Positions 36,273 through 54,580 of a stretch of DNA of 64,000 nucleotides are shown piece by piece (position 1 is the first letter of the stretch; every line of letters starts with the position of its first letter). The stretch is taken from contig CBDFNC010000003.1 in NCBI GenBank assembly GCA_965249895.1, forward strand, positions 186,001 through 250,000, given 5' to 3'. The DNA is from CBDFNC01 sp965249895 (GTDB lineage: Bacteria > Pseudomonadota > Gammaproteobacteria > Enterobacterales > CBDFNC01). The translations under genes were made by a program, and so were the position numbers. Below the pieces are notes generated by a model, which did no database searches, was not told the origin of the DNA, and saw nothing but the letters and a program-made list of their open reading frames with translations.

Positions 36273-36527
36273 GATAACTTGTTTTGCTCTCGCGCTAAGC
36301 GCGTGAGCTTTAAAATCTGGAAGTGATAAAGTTCGCAACAGCTCTTTGTCTTCTCACACCTTTACTTCGTAAAAGTGTTGCCAGACCTTCACTTTTTGCA
36401 AGCAAAAAGTGAATAGTTCGCAAGTAATCTTTTGGTATTAACACCCTAATGCTTAGTTTCCTCTCACATGTCTGCGACATGTTGCCGGAACTGCGCGGGT
36501 TACTTCGTAACACCGCTTAGGAGTTGT

Positions 36528-39417
<2,890 letters not shown>

Positions 39418-39865
39418 ATACAACACCTAAACAGTGTCGTATTGCAGGACCCACTTTCGTGCATCCTTTGTCTTTACCAAGACACTTGCGAACTATAACT
39501 GAGCTTTTACTTGTAAAAGCGACCTGCCTAACAACATCATTTACCAAGTAAATGTGTGAGAAGGCGCTAATACAAACTCAGTACGTGCTAAGTTTTAACA
39601 CTTAACATTTATTTCTATTGCTTGAATTGTTTCCGAAGAAACAACTCGGTATTAAACACATCGAGTATTATCACCAAGTGATAATACGTAACATACCGAT
39701 TTTGCAACGCAAAATGGTGGTTACTAATGTATTCAATGAACTTTATCAGCTTTCCAAATTTTTAAAGAGCGAGCTTTCTTTATTGCTAAAAAAAGCCAAA
39801 GATAAATCCTGCGATTTATCTTTGGCCTCTTGGCCTTTTATTCTCTGCGAGGAGAATAGAAGAAG
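39418..39865. other. rRNA internal spacer between 23S and tRNA-Ala
   Basis: About 450 bp of transcribed spacer. It contains TTTAAAGAGC (about 39761-39771, boxA-like antitermination region) and several short hairpins such as the GATAAATC...GATTTATC pair near 39800-39822. It differs from the second operon after about 39625. Confidence 0.6.
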
Positions 39866-39941
39866 TGGTGGAGCTAAGCGGGATCGAACCGCTGACCTCC
39901 TGCGTGCAAGGCAGGCGCTCTCCCAGCTGAGCTATAGCCCC
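39866..39941 (-). tRNA. alaT: tRNA-Ala(TGC)
   Basis: 76 nt with encoded CCA. Acceptor GGGGCTA / TAGCTCC, anticodon loop CTTGCAC with anticodon TGC, T-loop GGTTCGATCCC. Standard position in the 16S-23S spacer. Confidence 0.97.
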
Positions 39942-39991
39942 ATATCTTCCTAACAACATCGAAATCCCAATTAACTAGGGAGATAGTAAAT

Positions 39992-40082
39992 TGGTGGGTC
40001 TGAGTAAATTTGAAATAACCAACGCCCTCACCGCTCTTTTCATAGAGTAGGGGTGCGCTCTAACCAACTAGTTACAGACACC
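39992..40082 (-). pseudogene. Degenerate tandem copy of tRNA-Ile in the rRNA spacer
   Basis: This 91-nt sequence lies between tRNA-Ala and tRNA-Ile. Its acceptor end (CAGACCCACCA), D-loop (TTGGTTAGAGCGCACCCC) and part of the T-region (TTTCAAATTTACTC) match the neighbouring tRNA-Ile. The D-stem is altered, the T-stem has mismatches, and the anticodon arm is replaced by an extended CTCT-ATGAAA-AGAG hairpin, so no GAT anticodon is presented. The acceptor stem still pairs at six of seven positions and CCA is encoded. A decayed tandem tRNA-Ile duplicate is the simplest reading. It is absent from the second operon. Confidence 0.85.
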
Positions 40083-40100
40083 GGAAACCAATCAAATGAT

Positions 40101-40177
<77 letters not shown>

Positions 40178-40192
40178 GATGTTTTTTGCTCT

Positions 40193-40223
40193 ATTTAATC
40201 AGACAATTTGTGTGGGCACTCCC
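40193..40223 (-). other. 16S processing stem, spacer arm (first operon)
   Basis: ATTTAATCAGACAATTTGTG followed by TGGGCACTCCC pairs with the leader arm at 42050-42080 when transcribed, bracketing 16S. This is the expected RNase III substrate stem. Confidence 0.75.
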
Positions 40224-40309
40224 TGAACATCTCGAAGAGATGTGACCGGTCAAACAGCAGCTTTTACGAAGTAAAAGTGCGAGTTGACAACAGTTCGAGT
40301 CGCTTTAGG

Positions 40310-41852
<1,543 letters not shown>

Positions 41853-42049
41853 AAAGTTTTTTTGCCCTCTCATTTATTCGCAAGCGAATAAATGAGAGGA
41901 CGAGATGTTTTGCAAGCAAAACATCCTGCTCAATGAATTCTGGTTTTTATTCCCACTATAAATAGTGGTCATAAAGTCGTTCTGTCGAACATCCAAAATA
42001 TTGAGAAAATCGTTGCAGCTAAGCTGCTTAGCGAGTCTCAATTACTGTT

Positions 42050-42080
42050 GGAGTGTCCACACAGATTGTCTGATTAAATT
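42050..42080 (-). other. 16S processing stem, leader arm (first operon)
   Basis: Complementary, with a few G-U pairs, to the spacer arm at 40193-40223. Together they form the long helix around 16S cut by RNase III. Confidence 0.75.
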
Positions 42081-42127
42081 GTTAAAGAGCGTTGAGTCGG
42101 CGTTTGTTTGCCTCGTCAGGGCTGCGT

Positions 42128-42155
42128 ATACTACGCTAGCCGTTTCGAAAGTCAA
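42128..42155 (-). promoter_or_regulatory. rRNA promoter P2, first operon
   Basis: On the minus strand: -35 TTGACT (42150-42155), 16-bp spacer, -10 TAGTAT (42128-42133), then a GC-rich start region. Spacing and discriminator fit a stringently controlled sigma-70 rRNA promoter. The same pair occurs at 49796-49823 in the second operon. Confidence 0.75.
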
Positions 42156-42287
42156 CCGCTAATTCCGAAGATGTTTGCAATTTTCTTTCCAGGCTTGAAA
42201 CCTCAGCTTCTAACCTGACTGATGTCGCTTCAGCCCTTGTATATCGGGTGTCTCCGACGTATCGGACCAGCCTCTCAGTGGTTGCGC

Positions 42288-42315
42288 ATTATAGAGATCA
42301 GCATCGCAAGCACAA
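42288..42315 (-). promoter_or_regulatory. rRNA promoter P1, first operon
   Basis: On the minus strand: -35 TTGTGC (42310-42315), 16-bp spacer, perfect -10 TATAAT (42288-42293) followed by GCGC, the classic stringent discriminator. An A/T-rich UP-element-like tract lies just upstream (42316-42360). Confidence 0.8.
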
Positions 42316-42405
42316 GGCTTTTTTGTGAAAAAGGCACATTTTTTACTAAAGTATCTTGAAGCGCTCAAATATCACACAAAGATAGATTAAAACTACGTCA
42401 AACAC

Positions 42406-43877
42406 TCAGATAGGAAGTTCCAATTTAAACCCGGCTCCCCTAACTAATTATGTTCCCACCTAGCCCCTGCGTGACAAGGTTATAAACCAGATTTAAACCT
42501 AACCCTCTTGCTGTTGTGACGAAGGGTTCAAAAATGCTGCTTTTCAACTCCTCATCTATACCTCGCCCATTATCTTCCACTTCTATCGTTAACATCTGTC
42601 CCCGAGTGTAGGCATTGACTCTGATCACACCATCAGGAGTATGCTGTAGACCATGTTCAAATGAATTATAAAGAATGGCTTCCAACGCCTGCACCAGTAA
42701 CTTTGGGTCGATAAAAACCTTCGCGTCTCTGGGTTCAACCGAGATTACAATTTCCGCCGGACAAACTGAGGCATACCCGTCAACTACCAGTTTTATAACC
42801 AGCTCCAACCAATTGGTCAATTCAATTAATTCCACATTATCCCTTGCCCCCGAAACCGACAGCCTCTTGAACTGCCTCACCAGCTCCACCACCTTGAGTA
42901 CGTTACTGTTGATCATCTCAAGGCTTTCAAAGGCAATAGCGATACCAGATAGCAGGCTACTTTTCGAAATTTTCCCCTGACCCACCTGGTGCCGTATGTC
43001 ACCCAGGATTTCCGGCAAGTAACTGGTGGCGGACAAAATGATACTCAGTCGCGTGTTCATTTCGTGAGCCATGCCTACCACAAGATGACTCAGAGCAGAT
43101 TGCTTTTCTGCTTCAACTAGCTGTTTTTGTGTAACTTTCAGGATTTTCAGTGCACTTTCCAGCTTATCTTTCTTCTCATTAAGCAAGGCGGTACGCTGCA
43201 GAACTTTTTCTTCTAACTTGGTATTAATCAGTTGCAATGACTGTTTAGCTTGCATCAATTCATAAGTACGATCCGTAATGCGGTTTTCCAGCGACTCGTT
43301 CAGCTCCTGTACCTGCTCTTCTGTTTTTTCCGAATAAGCAACTCTTCAAGCAATGATCCAAACAATCTAAGAATATGGCTCTGGTATACTTCAAATGGAC
43401 GGTGATTGAGTAAGTTATCGCAGGCTATCCAACCAATCGGCTCGTCATTATCCCAGATCGCAATGGCGGCGCACTGACTGAACCTTCCTCTTCACTAAGT
43501 TCAACCAGTTCTCTGTCATGCCAGACGCAGACCTTACCCCGCGTCGACACTTCACTGATCACATCATGGACATCGTCTATAATAGGTGCGGCAAAATCTT
43601 TTTCACTCCTAACGTTGCCTTCTTCATCAGTACTCCAGGTACCCACCATCCAGTTACGAGTTTTATCTATCATTAAAATACCCAGGCGGTCTATATCCAA
43701 CCGACTTAGTGCCGACTCAACGGCAACACGATAGAGAGTATCCAATGATTTGGCTTTCGACAGGCTCAGGGTAACTTCATGAAGCTGAAACAGTTGCTGA
43801 TAAAATATTTTTGCGTGCTTATTGTTTGCAGCCAGCTCCGTAGAGGCATCAACCGAATATGTGATAATGCTGGGCAT
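42406..43877 (-). pseudogene. Broken GAF-domain sensor histidine kinase between the rRNA operons
   Basis: Read from 43877, a GAF domain (SLDTLYRVAVESALSRLDID, then the ILMIDKTRNWMVGTW block) continues to about 43485, where the frame shifts. The next frame encodes AIWDNDEPIGWIACDNLL and HILRLFGSLLEELL and shifts again near 43320 into QVQELNESLENRI, a coiled coil, an H-box (GMAHEMNTRLS) and a HATPase domain (DNGRGID, GLGLNLVYNLV). A third shift near 42440 separates the final GAGFKLELPI and stop. The intact protein would be about 490 residues. The H-box has Arg where Pro is almost invariant. Three separate frameshifts argue for true decay rather than one sequencing error. Confidence 0.85.
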
Positions 43878-43975
43878 AGGTAGGTTGCCTTAGGGTACTT
43901 TTATGAGTTTAGTTGAGTTGCGCTGCGGTCGGTGAGTAGTGTAGCTAGCAGGTTTGGATTATTCTTCGGACGTAA

Positions 43976-44005
43976 AAAAGCCCAATCCTTGCGGATTGGG
44001 CTTTT
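43976..44005 (-). terminator. Terminator of the second rRNA operon
   Basis: The stem AAAAGCCCAATCC (43976-43988), loop TTGC, stem GGATTGGGCTTTT (43993-44005) gives a U-tract on the minus strand. The stem sequence differs from the first operon's terminator although the genes are nearly identical. Confidence 0.92.
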
Positions 44006-44013
44006 CAATTTGG

Positions 44014-44131
44014 TGCCTGGCAGTGTCCTACTCTCACATGGGGAAACCCCACACTACCATCGGCGCTATTGCGTTTCACTACTGAGTTCGGCATGGAGTC
44101 AGGTGGGTCCACAATGCTATGGCCGCCAGGC
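44014..44131 (-). rRNA. rrf: 5S rRNA, second operon
   Basis: 118 nt, identical to the first copy (36155-36272), at a constant offset of 7,859 bp. Confidence 0.95.
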
Positions 44132-44386
44132 GATAACTTGTTTTGCTCTCGCGCTAAGCGCGTGAGCTTTAAAATCTGGAAGTGATAAAGTTCGCAACAG
44201 CTCTTTGTCTTCTCACACCTTTACTTCGTAAAAGTGTTGCCAGACCTTCACTTTTTGCAAGCAAAAAGTGAATAGTTCGCAAGTAATCTTTTGGTATTAA
44301 CACCCTAATGCTTAGTTTCCTCTCACATGTCTTCAACATGTTGCCGGAACTGCGCGGGTTACTTCGTAACACCGCTTAGGAGTTGT

Positions 44387-47276
<2,890 letters not shown>

Positions 47277-47693
47277 ATACAACACCTAAACAGTGTCGTA
47301 TTGCAGGACCCACTTTCGTGCATCCTTTGTCTTTACCAAGACACTTGCGAACTACAACTGAGCTTTTACTTGTAAAAGCGACCTGCCTGACAACATCATT
47401 TACCAAGTAAATGTGTGAGAAGGCGCTAATACAAACTCAGTACGTGCTAAGTTTTAACACTTAACATTTATTTCTATTGCTTGAATAATCACTACTTTAT
47501 AAAGTAATAATCACTCGGTATTGAATACATCATCATATGTATTCAATGAACTTTATCAGCTTTCCAAATTTTTAAAGAGCAATTGCTTAAAAAAGCAAAG
47601 CAATATAATCACAACCGAAGTTGCTATATTGCTTTGTGCTTTCAAGCACGATACGAAGGTGGTTTCTTAGTTCGCCATCTTTCGTAAGAAAGA
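47277..47693. other. rRNA internal spacer between 23S and tRNA-Glu
   Basis: About 420 bp of transcribed spacer. The first ~210 bp match the first operon almost exactly; from about 47487 the two operons diverge. TTTAAAGAGC (boxA-like) is retained near 47571-47580. Confidence 0.6.
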
Positions 47694-47769
47694 TGGTATC
47701 CCGTACGAGATTTGAACTCGTGTTACCGCCGTGAAAGGGCGGTGTCCTAGGCCTCTAGACGAACGGGAC
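47694..47769 (-). tRNA. gltT: tRNA-Glu(TTC)
   Basis: 76 nt with encoded CCA. Acceptor GTCCCGT / ACGGGAT, anticodon TTC in CCTTTCACG, T-loop AGTTCAAATCTC. It replaces the Ile/Ala pair of the first operon. Confidence 0.96.
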
Positions 47770-47860
47770 ATAAACTCGATATGAGAAACATGTTTCTCAG
47801 CAGTTTATGAATCAGGCGAACGCTAGTGAGCAGCCATATTCCAGAAACTTCACATCTTTA

Positions 47861-47890
47861 ATTAATCAGACAATTTGTGTGGGCACTCCC
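47861..47890 (-). other. 16S processing stem, spacer arm (second operon)
   Basis: Same sequence block as at 40193-40223; complementary to the leader arm at 49718-49748. Confidence 0.72.
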
Positions 47891-47976
47891 TGAACATCTC
47901 GAAGAGATGTGACCGGTCAAACAGCAGCTTTTACGAAGTAAAAGTGCGAGTTGACAACAGTTCGAGTCGCTTTAGG

Positions 47977-49519
<1,543 letters not shown>

Positions 49520-49717
49520 AAAGTTTTTTTGCCCTCTCATTTATTCGCAAGCGAATAAATGAGAGGACGAGATGTTTTGCAAGCAAAACATCCTGCTCAA
49601 TGAATTCTGGTTTTTATTCCCACTATAAATAGTGGTCATAAAGTCGTTCTGTCGAACATCCAAAATATTGAGAAAATCGTTTGCAGCTAAGCTGCTTAGC
49701 GAGTCTCAATTACTGTT

Positions 49718-49748
49718 GGAGTGTCCACACAGATTGTCTGATTAAATT
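49718..49748 (-). other. 16S processing stem, leader arm (second operon)
   Basis: Pairs with the spacer arm at 47861-47890 around 16S, as in the first operon. Confidence 0.72.
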
Positions 49749-49795
49749 GTTAAAGAGCGTTGAGTCGGCGTTTGCTTGCCTCGTCAGGGCTGCGT

Positions 49796-49823
49796 ATACT
49801 ACGCTAGCCGGTTTGAAAGTCAA
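49796..49823 (-). promoter_or_regulatory. rRNA promoter P2, second operon
   Basis: On the minus strand: TTGACT (49818-49823), 16 bp, TAGTAT (49796-49801). Counterpart of the first operon's P2. Confidence 0.75.
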
Positions 49824-49944
49824 CTGCTAATTCCGAAGAAGTTTGCAATTTTCTTTCCAGGCTTGAAACCGCAGTTTCTAACCTGACCGATGTCGCTTCA
49901 GCCCTTCTCCCGTATGGGGTGGCTTGCCGCCTCAGTGGTTGCGC

Positions 49945-49972
49945 ATTATAGAGATGCGGTGCACAAGCGCAA
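49945..49972 (-). promoter_or_regulatory. rRNA promoter P1, second operon
   Basis: On the minus strand: -35 TTGCGC (49967-49972), 16 bp, -10 TATAAT (49945-49950) followed by GCGC. The -35 differs by one base from the first operon's P1 (TTGTGC). An A/T-rich tract lies upstream. Confidence 0.75.
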
Positions 49973-50272
49973 GGCCTTTTTGTAAAAACACCACTTTTAA
50001 TTCAAAATCGCCTTTAAACGCTTAAAAACCACACAATTCTAATTAGCAATAGGCCTAAAAGCTTAGATCACACCTTCTAAAGTGTAAGGGTATATATAGT
50101 CAAAACGTACTTTCTAGTCCTTTGCTTGTAATTATACGGCATTGGTTACTATATAGATTATTTTTTGATATCTTGATGAAGTTTATCAAATTCAATTCAC
50201 TCTGCTTTATTGCTGCTAGAGCTTGCCAAGGTAGAGTCTTCGTTTCTCATTATTCAGGACAAAGCCGCTGAG

Positions 50273-51912
50273 ATGACCGAACTACAGTTTCTCGCCAGTT
50301 TGACACCAGTTATTGGCGTGTTGATCTTTCTAGTTGTATTAAAGTTGCCTGCGGCAAAAGCCATGCCTATTTCTTTAATACTAACCGCCTTATGTACCTA
50401 TTTTGTCTGGCAAGTGCCTGCCGAACACATAGCAGCTTCGATACTCGAGGGATTGTTTGCAGCCCTAACCCCGCTTTTTATTGTCTTTGGTGCCGTGTTA
50501 TTGCTGAATACGCTTAAGAGTTCTGGCGCGATGGATACTATCCGGGCAGGTTTTATTAGCATAAGCCCAGATCGACGAGTTCAGGTCATCATTATCTGCT
50601 GGCTGTTTGGCTCCTTTATAGAAGGAGCTGCCGGATTCGGAACCCCAGCCGCTATCACCGCACCTTTATTAGTTATGTTAGGGTTTCCAGCTATCGGTGC
50701 AGCTGTGGTTGCACTAATAGCTGACTCCACCTCAGTTTCCTTTGGTGCGATTGGATTACCCGTACTATTCGGCATAGGACAAGGCTTGCAGTCAGGGGGG
50801 AACTCATTATCCAGGGTTACCTGAACCAACAGAATATTGACCTGGTTACCTTTTTAAAAATTGCAGCCACTTACACCAGCTCCATTGATCTACTGTTGGG
50901 CTCAATGATCCCTTTGGTTATGTCTATGGTATTAACTGGCTTTTTTGGTCGTACTAAATCCTGGCGAGCCGGACTTAAGATTTGGAAATTTGCTATCTTT
51001 GCTGGCTTAAGCTTTACCCTGCCCGCCTGGATAGTGAACTTCTTTATCGGTCCAGAGTTTCCTTCCATTATTGGTGGTCTGGTGGGCATGATGATCGTTA
51101 TACCTGCAGCTAAACGGGGTTTTTTAATTCCAAAAGAAACCTGGGATGATTTTTCAGGACAAGAACAAGGGACATCCACGCAAGAAACTAGCAGCCTGAA
51201 GTTATCCACGCTGTCAGCCTGGTCCCCGTATTTGTTAATGGCTTTGTTGCTTGTTCTGTCACGCACAATTGAGCCATTTAAGACCTTCTTAAATAGCTGG
51301 ACAATTAATACTGGTGATATCTTGGGAACCGGAATAACTTCTGCTGTCACCCCGCTTTATTTACCTGGCACCTTTTTTATCTTTGTTTCATTGCTTGCAC
51401 TTTTTCTGCATAAGATGCCTGCTAAGAAGCTCATTACCGCAGCAGGAACGTCTGCCTATACACTTTTACCTACTGTAATTTCACTCGGCGCATCAATACC
51501 CATGGTCCGGCTTTTTCTTAACTCCGGGACCAACACTGCGAACCTGTCTGCGATGCCGGTTGAACTGGCAAATCTGATGGCGAATACCCTGGGTAGTGCC
51601 TGGTCGTTTGTTGCCCCTGTACTAGGAGCATTTGGCTCCTTTATTTCCGGCTCGGCCACTTTCTCTAACATGATGTTTTCCAGTTTGCAATTTACCGCGG
51701 CAGAAACCGTAGGCATGCGACCAGAGCTCACCTTGGGACTACAAATGATCGGCGCCAACGCCGGTAATATGATGTGTGTAATGAATGTGGTTGCTGCAGC
51801 GACTGTCGTTGGTATGGCCGGTCAAGAATCCGATATCATACGTAAAACCTTGCCTATCGCCCTGGGGTATTGCCTGCTGGCAGGTGTCGTCGCATCTCTA
51901 ATACAGATATAA
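50273..51912 (+). pseudogene. lldP: L-lactate permease (LldP/LctP family) with one frameshift
   Basis: Two frames together give a protein of about 546 residues with 12-14 membrane helices typical of lactate permeases (FGSFIEGAAGFGTPAAITAP, GAFGSFISGSATFSNMMF, GANAGNMMCVMNVVAAATVV). The first frame (from ATG 50273; the open frame begins at 50210) stops at 50824. The second continues from about 50800 with ELIIQGYLNQQNIDLVTFL. The shift lies in the run of six G's at 50796-50801, so it may be a real mutation, a slippage-prone site or a sequencing indel. If intact, the protein imports L-lactate and related 2-hydroxy acids. It lies between the rRNA operon and hemG, an insertion into otherwise conserved gene order. 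Confidence 0.85.
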
Positions 51913-51940
51913 GCAACGGGACAGAATGTCCCGCTATTAG

Positions 51941-52459
51941 TTAAAGGCAGGAAAAGTCTCTGGCAAAGGTATCCACCTTTTGCCAGTCGGTAAATTCAAT
52001 GTCTTTACTTTTGTCCGTACTACCGCCAGTAATTTTCATAATCAATTGGATGATCAGGGTTTGCCACCAGTTGTAGCGAGAGTAAAGCAAAGCGCCTGCA
52101 AACACCCCTTTTAACCTGGGGTGCCAGCTACACATCTGGTCAAATTTAATCATATAACGACTGGTGGCCGGGCTGGACTTTTCGGGTTTACGAGCAGTTA
52201 AACAGATCAGGAAAAATGCATTGGGTTTCTCATCGATCTGCGCCTTATATTTATCGAGGAATGGGATAAGGCTTTTATGAAAGTTACCGTACCGGATAGA
52301 AGCCCCTACAAGTATTTTGTCATAGGCCGAAAAATCCGGTTCAGGGCTTTTATGAATATCCACTAAATCACACTCGCCATCGACCATTTGTTTAATTCTG
52401 TTGAGTACTTTTAGCGTCTGCCCTTCCCGGCTAGAGTAGAGCATTAAGGTGTTTGCCAT
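51941..52459 (-). CDS. hemG: Menaquinone-dependent protoporphyrinogen IX dehydrogenase
   Basis: The 172-residue flavodoxin-like protein has the FMN phosphate loop YSSREGQTLKVLNRI (8-22), KILVGASIRYGNFHKSLIPF (48-67) and a membrane-facing insert (about 125-145; YSRYNWWQTLIIQLIMKITGG) that distinguishes HemG from flavodoxins. It oxidises protoporphyrinogen IX to protoporphyrin IX using menaquinone or ubiquinone in heme synthesis. It is the last gene of the pepQ-yigZ-trkH-hemG cluster, 1 bp after the trkH stop codon, so it is co-transcribed. The same order next to an rRNA operon occurs in E. coli. Confidence 0.92.
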   Translation of the reverse strand: MANTLMLYSSREGQTLKVLNRIKQMVDGECDLVDIHKSPEPDFSAYDKILVGASIRYGNFHKSLIPFLDKYKAQIDEKPNAFFLICLTARKPEKSSPATSRYMIKFDQMCSWHPRLKGVFAGALLYSRYNWWQTLIIQLIMKITGGSTDKSKDIEFTDWQKVDTFARDFSCL

Positions 52460-52460
52460 T

Positions 52461-53918
52461 TTAACTTTTCCAGTAAGCAGGGGTAAACAGGACCAAAAGA
52501 GTAAAGACCTCTAGTCGCCCAAATAACATAGCAATAATCAGTATCCATTTGCTGGCATCACTGATTTCGCCAAAGTGAACCGAAACCTGACCCAAACCAG
52601 GCCCCAGGTTATTCAGTGTCGCAACGACTGCAGAGAAAGCCGACAACTCATCCATACCAGTAGCGATTAAAGCCAGCATACAAAGCACAAATACCAGTAA
52701 GTAAGCGGAGAAAAAACCCCAAACTGCATCGACCACTTTATCTGACAGGGCTTTATTACCCAACTTGATCTTGTAAACCGCTCTTGGGTGCACTAAGCGT
52801 TTTAGTTCGCGCATACCCTGGATATTGAGCAGCAATATGCGGATAACTTTCATGCCGCCACCCGTAGAGCCGGCACAGCCGCCAATAAAGGAAGCGAAGA
52901 TGAGCATTACCGGCAAAAATAGCGGCCATTCAGAAAAACTGGTGGTACTGAAACCCGCCGTAGTAGAGATAGAAACGGCCTGAAATAACGCCTGGTCCAG
53001 GGTTTGCTCAAAGCTGTCGTACGACTGGTGAGCCAACAATACCCAAAAACAAATCAGAGTTAACGTCAGCTGAATAAACAAAAATGCCCGAACTTCCGGA
53101 TCTTTTAAGTAGACATTCAATCTAAGGCCGCGACTACCAAAGGCAGAGAAGTGCAGCGCAAAGTTCATCCCGGAAATCAGTAGAAATACCACAGTGATCA
53201 GGTTGATCATTGGGCTGTCAAAATAACCCATGCTCGCATCATGAGTGGAAAAACCACCAATCGCTATGGTGGAGAAGCTATGGCTTACTGCATCAAATAG
53301 TGTCATTCCAGCCAGCCAGAAAAATAGGGCGCAAACGACTGTTAAGCAAAGGTAGATATACCATAACGCTTTTGCCGTTTCGGCTATTCTGGGCGTCATC
53401 TTGGAGTCCTTCACTGGCCCCGGAGTTTCGGCGCGATACAACTGCATGCCACCAATGCCTAACACAGGCAATACGGCGACGGCCAATACTATGATTCCCA
53501 TACCACCTAACCATTGCAACATTTGGCGGTAAAAAAGGATTGCTTTTGGCAGGTCATCCAGCCCGACAATTACAGTCGCTCCGGTAGTAGTTAAGCCGGA
53601 AAATGATTCAAAAAAGGAATCCGCTAAATTCATGTCCGGTTTTTCGCTGATCAGAAAAGGTATTGCCCCCACGCTACCCAGTACGGTCCAAAACAGCACC
53701 ACGATAAGAAAACCATCTTTGGCTTTTAACTCTTTCTTGAATTTTCGGTTGGGAAACCAAAAAATAAAGCCAAGTACGATAGTCATAAAAAAGGCAGTGA
53801 CAAAATCCAGACCTGCACCATCTTTATAGATAGCCGCCACTATCGCCGGAAAAACCATAGTCAGGCTAAATAGTGCGACCAACACACCAACAATTCTTAA
53901 TATTGAACGAAGCTGCAT
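52461..53918 (-). CDS. trkH: Trk-type potassium uptake protein TrkH
   Basis: The 485-residue inner-membrane protein has the four-fold pore repeat of TrkH/KtrB channels; selectivity-filter-like segments include SGLTTTGATVI (about 107-117), TIAIGGFSTHDASM, SISTTAGFSTTSFSEW and LNNLGPGLG. A Ser/Gly-rich block GGCAGSTGGGMKVIRI is the cytoplasmic gating region. It imports K+ together with the TrkA regulatory protein (not in this window). It is co-transcribed with hemG (1-bp gap) and lies 42 bp after yigZ. Confidence 0.93.
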   Translation of the reverse strand: MQLRSILRIVGVLVALFSLTMVFPAIVAAIYKDGAGLDFVTAFFMTIVLGFIFWFPNRKFKKELKAKDGFLIVVLFWTVLGSVGAIPFLISEKPDMNLADSFFESFSGLTTTGATVIVGLDDLPKAILFYRQMLQWLGGMGIIVLAVAVLPVLGIGGMQLYRAETPGPVKDSKMTPRIAETAKALWYIYLCLTVVCALFFWLAGMTLFDAVSHSFSTIAIGGFSTHDASMGYFDSPMINLITVVFLLISGMNFALHFSAFGSRGLRLNVYLKDPEVRAFLFIQLTLTLICFWVLLAHQSYDSFEQTLDQALFQAVSISTTAGFSTTSFSEWPLFLPVMLIFASFIGGCAGSTGGGMKVIRILLLNIQGMRELKRLVHPRAVYKIKLGNKALSDKVVDAVWGFFSAYLLVFVLCMLALIATGMDELSAFSAVVATLNNLGPGLGQVSVHFGEISDASKWILIIAMLFGRLEVFTLLVLFTPAYWKS

Positions 53919-53959
53919 CTTAGTGCTTAACTCCGACTGCTTGTCCTTGCAACAATGTC

Positions 53960-54580
53960 CTAATCCGTTTCTCTTTTGGCAATGACTCTGCCGTGGGTTT
54001 TATCAAATAGTTGAGCTTTAAATTGCTCACAATGTCTGCCGTCCAGTTCGACCAACAGCTGGATCGCTTCACCATAATAGGCTTGGGCAATCACCCCATC
54101 CATTTCATTTAGTAACAATTCGACGATGGCCAGCTGAGCATAATCACAACCTATATTAAGTCGAACATAAAAAATACGTTGCTTGGTGCTGGCTAACTTT
54201 AGTGCTTGCTGGACGCCACCACCATATGCTCTTACCAACCCCCCGGTGCCAAGCTTGATGCCACCCGAGTAGCGAGTGACCACTACAGTAATTTCCCCAA
54301 GCCCACTACCCTGTAAACAAGCCAGCATAGGTTTTCCAGCAGTACCACTGGGTTCACCATCATCACTAAACCCCAGGCTCACGCTATCGTCAGGGGCTCC
54401 GGAGACAAATGCCCAGCAATTATGCCGGGCATCCCTGTGCTGCTTTTTCACTGAATAAATAAAAGCCATTGCTTGTTCACGACCCTGGGTAAAAGCAAGT
54501 TGGGTAATAAACCTGCTCTTTTTTATTTCTTGTTGGTAGCTAACTGGCTCGGCTAATACCAAATAGGGCTGCTTAGGCAA
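53960..54580 (-). CDS. yigZ: YigZ/IMPACT family protein
   Basis: The 206-residue protein has an N-terminal UPF0029/IMPACT domain (KSRFITQLAFTQGREQAMAF; RDARHNCWAFVSG; GFSDDGEPSGTAGKPML; VVVTRYSGGIKLGTGGLVRAY) and a C-terminal DUF1949 ferredoxin-like domain (about 140-203). Family members are linked to translation control; the E. coli protein is poorly characterised. Its start overlaps the end of pepQ by 8 bp, giving translational coupling in the conserved pepQ-yigZ-trkH-hemG cluster. Confidence 0.92.
   Translation of the reverse strand: MPKQPYLVLAEPVSYQQEIKKSRFITQLAFTQGREQAMAFIYSVKKQHRDARHNCWAFVSGAPDDSVSLGFSDDGEPSGTAGKPMLACLQGSGLGEITVVVTRYSGGIKLGTGGLVRAYGGGVQQALKLASTKQRIFYVRLNIGCDYAQLAIVELLLNEMDGVIAQAYYGEAIQLLVELDGRHCEQFKAQLFDKTHGRVIAKRETD

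Noticed and set aside
39618..39953. 111-codon frame ending in a KRDRTADLLRARQ-like peptide
   Set aside because: This peptide is the translation of tRNA-Ala read in the wrong sense, a well-known annotation artefact.
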